From Burkholderiales bacterium (GTDB taxonomy: Bacteria; Pseudomonadota; Gammaproteobacteria; Burkholderiales; Burkholderiaceae_B), in the NCBI GenBank assembly GCA_005788065.1, contig SXZD01000091.1, positions 1 to 5,441 on the forward strand: a stretch of DNA of 5,441 nt. Direction: 5' to 3'. The stretch's first letter is position 1, and each line of letters opens with the position of its first letter. Below, piece by piece: positions 1 to 4,895 of the stretch. The translations under genes and the position numbers were made by a program. The notes under the pieces were generated by a model. It saw only the letters and a program-made list of their open reading frames with translations, had not been told where the DNA came from and made no database searches.

Positions 1-69
1 ACAGACCAATACAAAAAAATCAGTCTCAAACCCGCATGGATTCGTGCAAAGAGCCGCTTGAACGTGATT

Positions 70-246
70 TCAATGTCGAACTTGGGTGCCCCCAATCACG
101 GACAGGGCCGAAAGAGCGAAAGCATCCCCGACATCGGAGATGCCCGGGTTGTGTGGGAGGAGGTTGACGGTCAGGCCGACGATGATCCCACCGGCAATGA
201 GAGCATAAAGTCGGCCGGTGGTCTGTGCGCTGAGGCTTTTGTGCAT
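70..246 (-). CDS. 58-aa ORF with one hydrophobic segment; unknown, possibly the 5' remnant of a transporter gene
   Basis: I do not recognise this gene with confidence. Seen: an ATG preceded by GGAG with a 6-base spacer, then 58 codons to TGA. Residues about 13-30 (LYALIAGGIIVGLTVNLL) form a probable membrane helix, followed by a short polar stretch LPHNPGISDVGDAF. An N-terminal helix of the type xxGIIVGLxxxxLxP followed by xxGDxF resembles the start of sodium/dicarboxylate symporters (SDF/DctA family), in which a second helix containing LRLIKM should follow. Here the frame closes about 15 codons later and no continuation of that family is readable in bases 1-69. It is therefore either a frameshifted or truncated gene start, or a genuine small membrane protein. 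It is the last gene of the minus-strand series, 68 bp downstream of the 209-aa gene. The opposite strand is also open over this stretch but has no credible start or domain. Confidence 0.35.
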   Translation of the reverse strand: MHKSLSAQTTGRLYALIAGGIIVGLTVNLLPHNPGISDVGDAFALSALSVIGGTQVRH

Positions 247-271
247 GTGTGTCTCCAGTTGCGTGGTCTGT

Positions 272-306
272 CGAGTACGTTTTTTTAACGTTTCCGTTGA
301 TACTCG
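272..306. repeat. Inverted repeat in the gap between the 209-aa and 58-aa genes
   Basis: CGAGTA (272-277) and TACTCG (301-306) are perfect 6-bp inverted arms enclosing 23 bases that include a T7 run on the plus strand and a second small palindrome (ACGTT at 277-281 with AACGT at 287-291). On the transcribed minus strand the run is A-rich, so this is not a standard intrinsic terminator for the 209-aa gene. Chance occurrence is possible. Confidence 0.25.
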
Positions 307-314
307 CTTTGCGA

Positions 315-944
315 TCAGGCAGTTTCGAGTGCGGGCTCTGGTGTGGCTTCAGCCGTCTGCGTGCTCCAGCGGTAGACAAGCCCCGGGGGAAGCACCAAGT
401 CGTTGTCTTCAAGGGAGGCTCCTCGCCCCAGGATGCCCACATACTCGGCTTGGCCTTCGCGGCCGGCCGCACGGATCCATTCGTAGATCGGACGCTCTTC
501 AACCAGACCAATGATCGGTCCGTACTGAATGTCGGAGGGCTTGAGCGACACCATTTGAACCTTCTCCGGTTCCGCTGCCGCCGGCTTGCCGCTGACGGGT
601 CTTGCTGATGCGGAGGCCGCTTTGGCTGTTTTGGCGGCCCCGGAGTTGGCTACCGTGCTGGCAGCGTCCGCTTTCTTGGCAACCCGGATGCGCTGGCGTC
701 CGTGGTAGACGATGCGTGCTTCGCGGAACATCAGGTAGAGGTCGGCAAACCACCATGTGACGGCTACAACCAGACAGGCATAGGCCCATCCGGTCACGCC
801 TTCTTCGCCATCTGCAATCAGGGCTGTCAGCGGTATGGCAAACAGCGCCATCTGGAGCACGGCCCGCAGGTTGAAGCCTATCGTCAGCCTGTAGGCGGCC
901 ATGAACGAGAAAGCGAACACGAGGATCAGGTACTGGTCTTTCAT
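315..944 (-). CDS. 209-aa predicted inner-membrane protein with three N-terminal helices and a soluble C-terminal region; unknown
   Basis: No family recognised. Seen: the start ATG has a strong site (GGAGAG, 6-base spacer). Hydrophobic stretches at about residues 4-22, 27-44 and 52-72 predict three membrane helices; the short loop between the second and third is acidic (DGEEG, 45-49), and a basic patch follows the third (REARIVYHGRQRIRVAKK, 74-91). By the positive-inside rule this places the C-terminus in the cytoplasm. Residues about 92-128 are a low-complexity Ala/Ser/Lys/Pro linker. Residues about 129-193 look folded (PSDIQYGPIIGLVEERPIYEWI, split here as PSDIQYGPIIG then LVEERPIYEWI; and YVGILGRG), and the tail is disordered (TAEATPEPALETA). 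The layout suggests a membrane anchor holding a small cytoplasmic domain. It lies 125 bp downstream of the 195-aa gene on the same strand, so co-transcription is possible but not shown. Confidence 0.8.
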   Translation of the reverse strand: MKDQYLILVFAFSFMAAYRLTIGFNLRAVLQMALFAIPLTALIADGEEGVTGWAYACLVVAVTWWFADLYLMFREARIVYHGRQRIRVAKKADAASTVANSGAAKTAKAASASARPVSGKPAAAEPEKVQMVSLKPSDIQYGPIIGLVEERPIYEWIRAAGREGQAEYVGILGRGASLEDNDLVLPPGLVYRWSTQTAEATPEPALETA

Positions 945-989
945 GGGAATCTCTCCGGGGGCGTAGGGTGCTCAACTGCCGTGCCTGCT

Positions 990-1005
990 GGCGGGCTGTC
1001 CCGCC
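990..1005. terminator. GC-rich hairpin between the 195-aa and 209-aa genes, possible weak terminator
   Basis: GGCGGG (990-995), tetraloop CTGT, CCCGCC (1000-1005) make a perfect 6-bp stem; further pairs add with a T/G wobble at the base. It lies 65 bp past the stop of the 195-aa gene and 46 bp before the 209-aa start, in the 125-bp spacer. No T-run follows on either strand, so intrinsic termination is doubtful; it could instead be an mRNA processing or stabilising structure. Confidence 0.3.
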
Positions 1006-1069
1006 GGTGTATTTCGGTGACGGTTGCTGTCTGGAAGGTACTGTCTGCCAGCTACAGTCTGTCCTTGTC

Positions 1070-1657
1070 TTATTCGCCAGCCTGCGTGGCGTCCAGCGAT
1101 GTGGAGATCAGGTTCTTGAGGAAGCTGTCGCTCTGGCGGATATCGTCCACCCGGACTTCGACGCCCGCGCGGGCTGCAGCCAGCTTGAGGAATCGCTCCA
1201 TGCGGCGCTTCTCGTGGTGATTCCAGCGCACCACAAAGGTCTTGACCATGCCGTTGTCAATCCACACACGGGAAGGCTTGAGGAACATGAAGTCCGACAG
1301 GTGTGTGCGGGGCAGGCCTGCATCACGGTTTTCGCTGTAGGGCTCAAAGGTTACCAACAGGGGGGTGCCGTTGCGCAGCCAGTCTTCGTTTTCAATGGCG
1401 TCGCAGAAAATTGCGCAGGTCGACCATGTCAGGCCCGAGTAGCGCACCATGAAAGCCAGACGGCTCTCTTCGAAGGTGGCGCCTTCTGCACCGGCTGCAG
1501 CCATGCTCAGGTCGGAGGGTTGTACCTTCAGTTGCAGCAGCTCATGCTCCAGAGATGCGTAAGAAAGCGTTGAACGGATGGGTTCGGGGATCGGTTTGAC
1601 GTGCAGCCAGTTGAACAGGCAGTAAGCGCGGGTCAGTCGGTCGGCCATCGAGTTCAT
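1070..1657 (-). CDS. 195-aa soluble protein of unknown function
   Basis: No family recognised. Seen: the ATG has a textbook ribosome site (AGGAG, 7-base spacer); a second ATG at codon 4 is too far from it, so the first is preferred. The product has no membrane helix or signal peptide and is a mixed alpha/beta-type sequence with many aromatic and basic residues. Notable stretches are FMVRYSGLTWSTCAIFCDAI (69-88), GTPLLVTFEPYSE (97-109), FMFLKPSRVWIDNG (123-136), and a basic run VVRWNHHEKRRMERFLKLAA (142-161) that could be a nucleic-acid or protein contact helix. C81 and C85 are spaced by three residues, but no other metal-site pattern is visible. It follows the GIY-YIG gene by 80 bp on the same strand, and its ribosome site lies inside a long hairpin (1661-1713), suggesting translational control. 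Its function cannot be inferred from its neighbours. Confidence 0.8.
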   Translation of the reverse strand: MNSMADRLTRAYCLFNWLHVKPIPEPIRSTLSYASLEHELLQLKVQPSDLSMAAAGAEGATFEESRLAFMVRYSGLTWSTCAIFCDAIENEDWLRNGTPLLVTFEPYSENRDAGLPRTHLSDFMFLKPSRVWIDNGMVKTFVVRWNHHEKRRMERFLKLAAARAGVEVRVDDIRQSDSFLKNLISTSLDATQAGE

Positions 1658-1660
1658 GTT

Positions 1661-1713
1661 GATTCTCCTGTAAGTGGGGCATTTGTAGGTAATACCCCGA
1701 CACAGGAGAAATC
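1661..1713 (-). promoter_or_regulatory. mRNA leader hairpin that sequesters the ribosome binding site of the 195-aa gene
   Basis: Read as minus-strand RNA, an outer arm GAUUUCUCCUGU (1713-1702, with one bulged U) pairs with ACAGGAGAAUC (1671-1661). An inner arm GGGGUAUU (1698-1691) pairs over eight positions with AAUGCCCC (1683-1676), leaving the 7-nt loop ACCUACA. The internal loop is 3 and 4 nt. One inner pair is U-G, which is a mismatch (C-A) on the plus strand, so the fold is better on the transcribed strand. The AGGAG Shine-Dalgarno of the 195-aa gene is completely paired and its ATG sits 3 nt beyond the stem. The GIY-YIG stop lies about 25 nt before the 5' arm. Role inferred: translational control such as a thermosensor, protein site or sRNA target. 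Confidence 0.5.
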
Positions 1714-1737
1714 GGATTCAACTTGTCGGAAAAATTC

Positions 1738-2091
1738 TCATGCCCTCCGTTTGATGACGGCCTGCTGGTTGATGCCCATGGATTCGAATACCTTCCCACT
1801 CAGGTCATCCCAGTTCGGATTGAGTGACTCGATCAGCAGCAGACGCATGTCGCGGGGCCAGTTACGTACGCGACGCAGGCGCGCAGCGAACTTCTGGGGG
1901 TCGGACCATGACTCGAAGTAAACGAGGCGCTCGAGCTTGTGATAGTGGGCAAAATCGCGCCGTTCGCCGTTGAGGTGTTCGATCAGGCGCTGGCTGAGGT
2001 CGATGGTGTCGCCCAGATACAGAGGCCCCTGAAAGGTCTCATTGGACAGCATGTACAACCAGTAGGTACCGCAGGAGTTGGCTTCAGTCAT
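1738..2091 (-). CDS. GIY-YIG domain protein (COG2827/URI-like), with the catalytic Glu replaced
   Basis: This is a 117-aa single-domain protein of the small GIY-YIG superfamily, whose active members are Mg-dependent DNA endonucleases. Seen: YWLYML (10-15) matches the GIY strand with Tyr13; LYLG (24-27) matches the YIG strand with Tyr25; DLSQRLIEHLNG (31-42) carries the conserved Arg35 and His39. LERLVYFESWSD (53-64), the NW at 77-78 and LLLIESLNPNWDDLS (84-98) match the conserved C-terminal half of the family. In the helix where the family normally reads REKQLKxW, with Glu as metal ligand, this protein reads RLRRVRNW (71-78), putting Leu72 at the Glu position. It may therefore be inactive as a nuclease, perhaps a DNA-binding relic. 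The length is normal for the family. The ribosome site is modest (AGGGA, 6 bases before the ATG). It is divergent from the NYN gene across an AT-rich spacer and upstream of the 195-aa gene. Confidence 0.88.
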   Translation of the reverse strand: MTEANSCGTYWLYMLSNETFQGPLYLGDTIDLSQRLIEHLNGERRDFAHYHKLERLVYFESWSDPQKFAARLRRVRNWPRDMRLLLIESLNPNWDDLSGKVFESMGINQQAVIKRRA

Positions 2092-2136
2092 GAGAGTCCC
2101 TGTTTGTGTAAACTTCGTGTGCGTTTCGAGATTGTG

Positions 2137-2187
2137 AAATTTAAATTTATTTACAGTTTGACAATTTTGGGCTTGCAGGCGTATGTT
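2137..2187 (+). promoter_or_regulatory. Sigma70-type promoter with UP-like AT tract for the NYN gene
   Basis: A perfect -35 TTGACA (2158-2163) and a -10 TATGTT (2182-2187, four of six consensus bases) are separated by 18 bp. The 21 bases before the -35 are AT-rich and hold the 12-bp palindrome AAATTTAAATTT (2137-2148), fitting an UP element for RNA polymerase alpha subunits. Transcription would start near 2194, leaving a 60-nt leader before the ATG at 2254. The same AT tract could serve the divergent GIY-YIG gene, but I see no convincing minus-strand -10/-35 pair. Inferred, not demonstrated. Confidence 0.5.
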
Positions 2188-2253
2188 CCAAATGTATTAA
2201 AAGAACATCCGTTTTATTTTCAACCGTATCGATCTTCTGCCCACAACAAAATC

Positions 2254-2979
2254 ATGCTGACAGCAATCCTCATTGATGGTCCTTTCTTCGTTAAACGCAT
2301 CCGACAGATTTTCCCGCAGGTGGTCCACTATGATGGGCGTGCCATGGCCGACCTGGTCTGGCGCCTGAGTGCAGCCCATCTGTTCGAACGCAACCAGCCA
2401 AAGCGTCACCTGTTCCGGATCTTTTTTTATGACAGCCCCTGCGTGGACCAGAAAGTCAATTTGCCGGTGTCTCGCACCACGGTTGATATCTCCAAAACCC
2501 GCGAAGGACAGTTCAAACTTGCATTTCACAGGCAATTGCAGAGAAAACGCAAATTGGCACTCCGTTTGGGTGAACCGTTAGAGGTAGACCAGTGGCGTTT
2601 GAGTGAAGATGCGCAGGCAGACCTGCTGGGGCGCCGCATTGCAGTCGAAGAACTGCAAGATGATGATTTTGTTCCGGTTGGGGTCGCCCGGGGCATTGAA
2701 TTGCGGATGGGCGTGGACCTCGCCTCTCTGGCCTACAAGCGCCAGGTGCAGCAGGTGGTACTCATCACAGGGGATGGATTTTTTGCAGCTGGCGCCGAGT
2801 TGGTGCGTCACGAGGGGATTGACATCGTGCTCGATCCAATGTGGCACTCGATTTCGGAAGAAGTCTTCACCCACATTGACGGTCTGCGCTCAACCTGTCC
2901 GCCTGCAGACAGGGCTTCAGAGTTCCTGCACCGCATACACGCGGAACACGCTGATCACGACGAGGAAGTCGTGGTCTGA
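2254..2979 (+). CDS. NYN domain-containing protein (PIN-like RNase fold, LabA/DUF88-type), with an altered acidic motif
   Basis: This is a 241-aa protein of the NYN branch of the PIN-like nucleases, a family thought to cleave RNA. Seen: ILIDGPFF (5-12) is the first strand with Asp8; YDGRAM (26-31) and IFFYDSP (56-62) lie in the core. RGIELRMGVDLASLAYK (146-162) is the usual KGVDxxIxxDxxxLA segment with Asp155 kept and Asp replaced by Glu149. VVLITGDGFFAAGAELVRHE (168-187) replaces the family GDSDF with GDGFF, so the second acid of that motif is Phe176. IDIVLDPMW (189-197) and EEVFTHIDGLRS (202-213) fit the C-terminal pattern I remember for this subgroup. The frame is open far upstream, into the GIY-YIG gene, but the ATG at 2254 puts the first strand right at the N-terminus, as usual for the family. 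No clear Shine-Dalgarno precedes it, so the start is the weakest part of this call. It is monocistronic and convergent with the acyl-CoA synthetase gene. Confidence 0.85.
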   Translation: MLTAILIDGPFFVKRIRQIFPQVVHYDGRAMADLVWRLSAAHLFERNQPKRHLFRIFFYDSPCVDQKVNLPVSRTTVDISKTREGQFKLAFHRQLQRKRKLALRLGEPLEVDQWRLSEDAQADLLGRRIAVEELQDDDFVPVGVARGIELRMGVDLASLAYKRQVQQVVLITGDGFFAAGAELVRHEGIDIVLDPMWHSISEEVFTHIDGLRSTCPPADRASEFLHRIHAEHADHDEEVVV

Positions 2980-2988
2980 TCAGTCAGT

Positions 2989-3008
2989 TTCGGGGCTCTG
3001 GCCCCGAA
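2989..3008. terminator. Perfect hairpin between convergent genes, probable bidirectional terminator
   Basis: TTCGGGGC (2989-2996), tetraloop TCTG, GCCCCGAA (3001-3008) form a perfect 8-bp stem in the 49-bp gap between the NYN stop and the acyl-CoA synthetase stop. Its position and symmetry suit termination from both sides. No run of T follows on either strand, so strength as an intrinsic terminator is uncertain. Confidence 0.5.
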
Positions 3009-3028
3009 TCAGCCGGGTGCCCGACGCG

Positions 3029-4720
3029 TCACGCGTCCGCAGCACCTTCGGCATACAGCGCGTCGATCTCGGCGCTGAACTTTTCAATGACTTTGACCCG
3101 CTTGACCTTCAGGGTGGGGGTGAGCAAACCGTTGTCGACGGTCCACGGATCGCGCGTGGTGATGATCCGGCGTACCCGGATATAACGCGGGAAGCTCTTC
3201 AGACGGTCATTGGCCCGCTTGATGAGTTCTTTCTCGTTGGTGCCGGCAGTCACTGCAATCATGGCCAGATAGGGGCGGCCTTCGCCGATCAGCGTGATCT
3301 GCTCGAAGATCTCGTCACCGGTGATTGCCATCTCAACGTCTTGCGGCGACAGCTTCTCGCCATTGGACAGCACCAGGATGTCCTTGATACGGCCACGGAT
3401 GAACACACGACCATCGATCAGCTGCGCGACGTCACCAGTGCGCAGCCAGCCTCCGGGCATCAGGGCTTTTTCTGTCGAGATCTCGTCCTGCCAGTAGCCC
3501 ATCATGACGTTGGGCCCCTTCACCTGAAGCTCGCTGTCTTCGCCCAGACGCACCTGCACGTCGGGTAGCGGGGGGCCGACGGATTCGGGGACGTTGGAGT
3601 CCGGCCGGTTGACGGCCACCACCGGGCAGGCTTCGGTCATACCGTAGCCGTGCAGAATGTTCAGACCCATGGCGATGAAGGCCTTGGCGATGGTGGAGTC
3701 CAGTGCTGCACCGCCCACGACGGCCAGACGCAGCCGACCGCCAAGGCGTTCGAGGATGGGTTTGGCACCTTTGCTGCGTAGCAGCGGCAACTGGAAGTGA
3801 TCCATGATGCCGCCTTCGCCCACGCTCATTCTCCAGCCTACGTCGACCAGCCGGTCGAATGCCTTCTGTTTCATGCTCGAGCCCTTCAGGCTCGACTGTA
3901 TGCGACCATAGAACTTCTCGAAAATGCGGGGAACGGCAAACAAGATGGTGGGTTGTTGGTTGGCCAAGTCGTCGGGCAACTGGTTGACGCCACGGGAGTA
4001 CACCACCTTGGCACCTACGCGCAGGGGCAGGTAGTAGCCCCCGGTGCGCTCAAACATGTGAGACAGGGGCAGGAAAGAGAGGAACACGTCGTCACGGGTG
4101 GCGATACCCAGCTTGTAGCAGCTCTCCACATTCGACAGCATGTTGCCGTGCGAGAGCATGACGCCCTTGGGGCGACCGGACGTACCGGATGTATAGCAAA
4201 TGGTGGCCAGCTCATCGACGCCGGCATCCTCTACCTTGAAGGTGGCGCGCTTTTTGCCGTCCATGGCTTTGGCAATGGCGACCTGCATGGGCTCAAGGCG
4301 CTCATCACGATCGCCTTCTGCATCCGCCTTGGCCACAATCATGCGGGGCATGGGGACTTCTGTTTTGAGCAGGGCCTTGCCGATGCGGTCGTTTTCGACG
4401 ACCAGCACGCCGGCAGCACTGTTGGAGACGCAGTAGGCCACGTTGCCTGCGTTGTCATCCACATACAGGGGCACGCAGACCAGACCGCTGGCCATGGTTG
4501 CCAGGTCGACGGTAACCCATGTGACGCCATTTTTGAGGCATATGGCAACACGATCGCCGCGTTTGAGTCCCTGGGCGCGGAACACTTCCTGCCACTGGGC
4601 AACCAGTTCAATGATTTCCTTGACGGTGTAGTCGACCCATTGGTCGTCCACAAACTGCCGGTAGATTTGCCGGGAGGGGTCGTTCTGGTGCTGCGCCAGC
4701 AGCGTTGCGACGTTGCTCAT
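3029..4720 (-). CDS. Long-chain acyl-CoA synthetase (AMP-forming, COG1022-type)
   Basis: The 563-aa enzyme activates a fatty acid with ATP to an acyl-adenylate and transfers the acyl group to CoA, feeding beta-oxidation or lipid synthesis; it is cytosolic or membrane-peripheral. Seen: the P-loop YTSGTSGRPKG (176-186); LPLSHMFER (217-225); HGYGMTEACPVV (357-368) with Glu363 for Mg-ATP; GWLRTGD (424-430) with ribose-binding Asp430; GRIKDILVLSNGEKLSP (443-459), the hinge and C-terminal domain entry. GLLTPTLKVKR (531-541) is near the C-terminus, where Lys538 aligns with the catalytic A10 lysine. The TPTLKxKR ending is typical of the eukaryotic ACSL-like COG1022 group rather than of E. coli FadD, hence no symbol. 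The length is full and no motif is missing. The ATG is supported by GGAG with an 8-base spacer. It follows the ABC-F gene on the same strand after 175 bp that hold its own probable promoter. The chain length of the substrate cannot be read from the sequence. Confidence 0.95.
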   Translation of the reverse strand: MSNVATLLAQHQNDPSRQIYRQFVDDQWVDYTVKEIIELVAQWQEVFRAQGLKRGDRVAICLKNGVTWVTVDLATMASGLVCVPLYVDDNAGNVAYCVSNSAAGVLVVENDRIGKALLKTEVPMPRMIVAKADAEGDRDERLEPMQVAIAKAMDGKKRATFKVEDAGVDELATICYTSGTSGRPKGVMLSHGNMLSNVESCYKLGIATRDDVFLSFLPLSHMFERTGGYYLPLRVGAKVVYSRGVNQLPDDLANQQPTILFAVPRIFEKFYGRIQSSLKGSSMKQKAFDRLVDVGWRMSVGEGGIMDHFQLPLLRSKGAKPILERLGGRLRLAVVGGAALDSTIAKAFIAMGLNILHGYGMTEACPVVAVNRPDSNVPESVGPPLPDVQVRLGEDSELQVKGPNVMMGYWQDEISTEKALMPGGWLRTGDVAQLIDGRVFIRGRIKDILVLSNGEKLSPQDVEMAITGDEIFEQITLIGEGRPYLAMIAVTAGTNEKELIKRANDRLKSFPRYIRVRRIITTRDPWTVDNGLLTPTLKVKRVKVIEKFSAEIDALYAEGAADA

Positions 4721-4768
4721 CCTCAGGTCTCCAACTTTTCTGGCTTTTCGCCATGTCTGGGTATCTGT

Positions 4769-4798
4769 CTGCGCAGCCGCAGGGATCGCTCTGCGCAG
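4769..4798. promoter_or_regulatory. Pair of CTGCGCAG palindromes in the acyl-CoA synthetase leader, candidate operator or leader hairpin
   Basis: The 8-bp palindrome CTGCGCAG occurs at 4769-4776 and 4791-4798 (9-bp match TCTGCGCAG from 4768 and 4790). The copies are 22 bp apart, about two helical turns, so a dimeric regulator could bind both on one face. Because each copy is self-complementary, the pair can also form an 8-bp RNA hairpin with a 14-nt loop in the leader, 49 to 78 bases before the start codon. The function is inferred. Confidence 0.3.
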
Positions 4799-4857
4799 GG
4801 TGTTTTTGACGCTTTACTGTGTTGTTGCGTGCTGCTCTGTGCGTGTTTTCCTCGCGC

Positions 4858-4887
4858 ATTATGACTGAGGCTTGCGGCTTTTTACAA
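4858..4887 (-). promoter_or_regulatory. Probable sigma70-type promoter for the acyl-CoA synthetase gene
   Basis: On the minus strand TTGTAA (4887-4882; four of six -35 bases) and CATAAT (4863-4858; five of six -10 bases) are separated by 18 bp. It begins only 8 bp past the ABC-F stop. Transcription would start near 4851, giving a leader of about 130 nt that includes the paired CTGCGCAG palindromes. Read-through from the ABC-F gene is also possible, since no clear terminator lies between. Confidence 0.4.
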
Positions 4888-4895
4888 ACCGGATG

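Noticed and set aside
1..288. Plus-strand frame open from the left edge to 288
   Set aside because: It carries no recognisable domain, and the stretch covered by the minus-strand 58-aa ORF looks like the antisense of a membrane segment. The minus-strand ORF has a good ribosome site, so I prefer that reading.
1542..1799. Minus-strand 85-aa frame bridging the GIY-YIG end and the 195-aa start
   Set aside because: It overlaps both real genes in another frame, lacks a ribosome site, and its ATG at 1684-1682 lies within the hairpin. A leader peptide there is conceivable but unsupported.
1939..2253. N-terminal extension of the NYN frame by 105 codons
   Set aside because: It runs through the GIY-YIG coding sequence on the other strand and the AT-rich promoter region. 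The conserved first strand of the NYN fold begins right after the ATG at 2254.
3023..3037. GACGCGT and ACGCGTC inverted arms
   Set aside because: The arms are separated by one base and overlap the 3' end of the acyl-CoA synthetase coding sequence; no stable hairpin loop is possible and codon bias explains it.
3797..4864. Long plus-strand frame of 355 codons opposite the acyl-CoA synthetase
   Set aside because: It is the mirror frame of a high-GC gene with every motif of its family; the translation is His/Gly/Gln-rich with no domain and no ribosome site.
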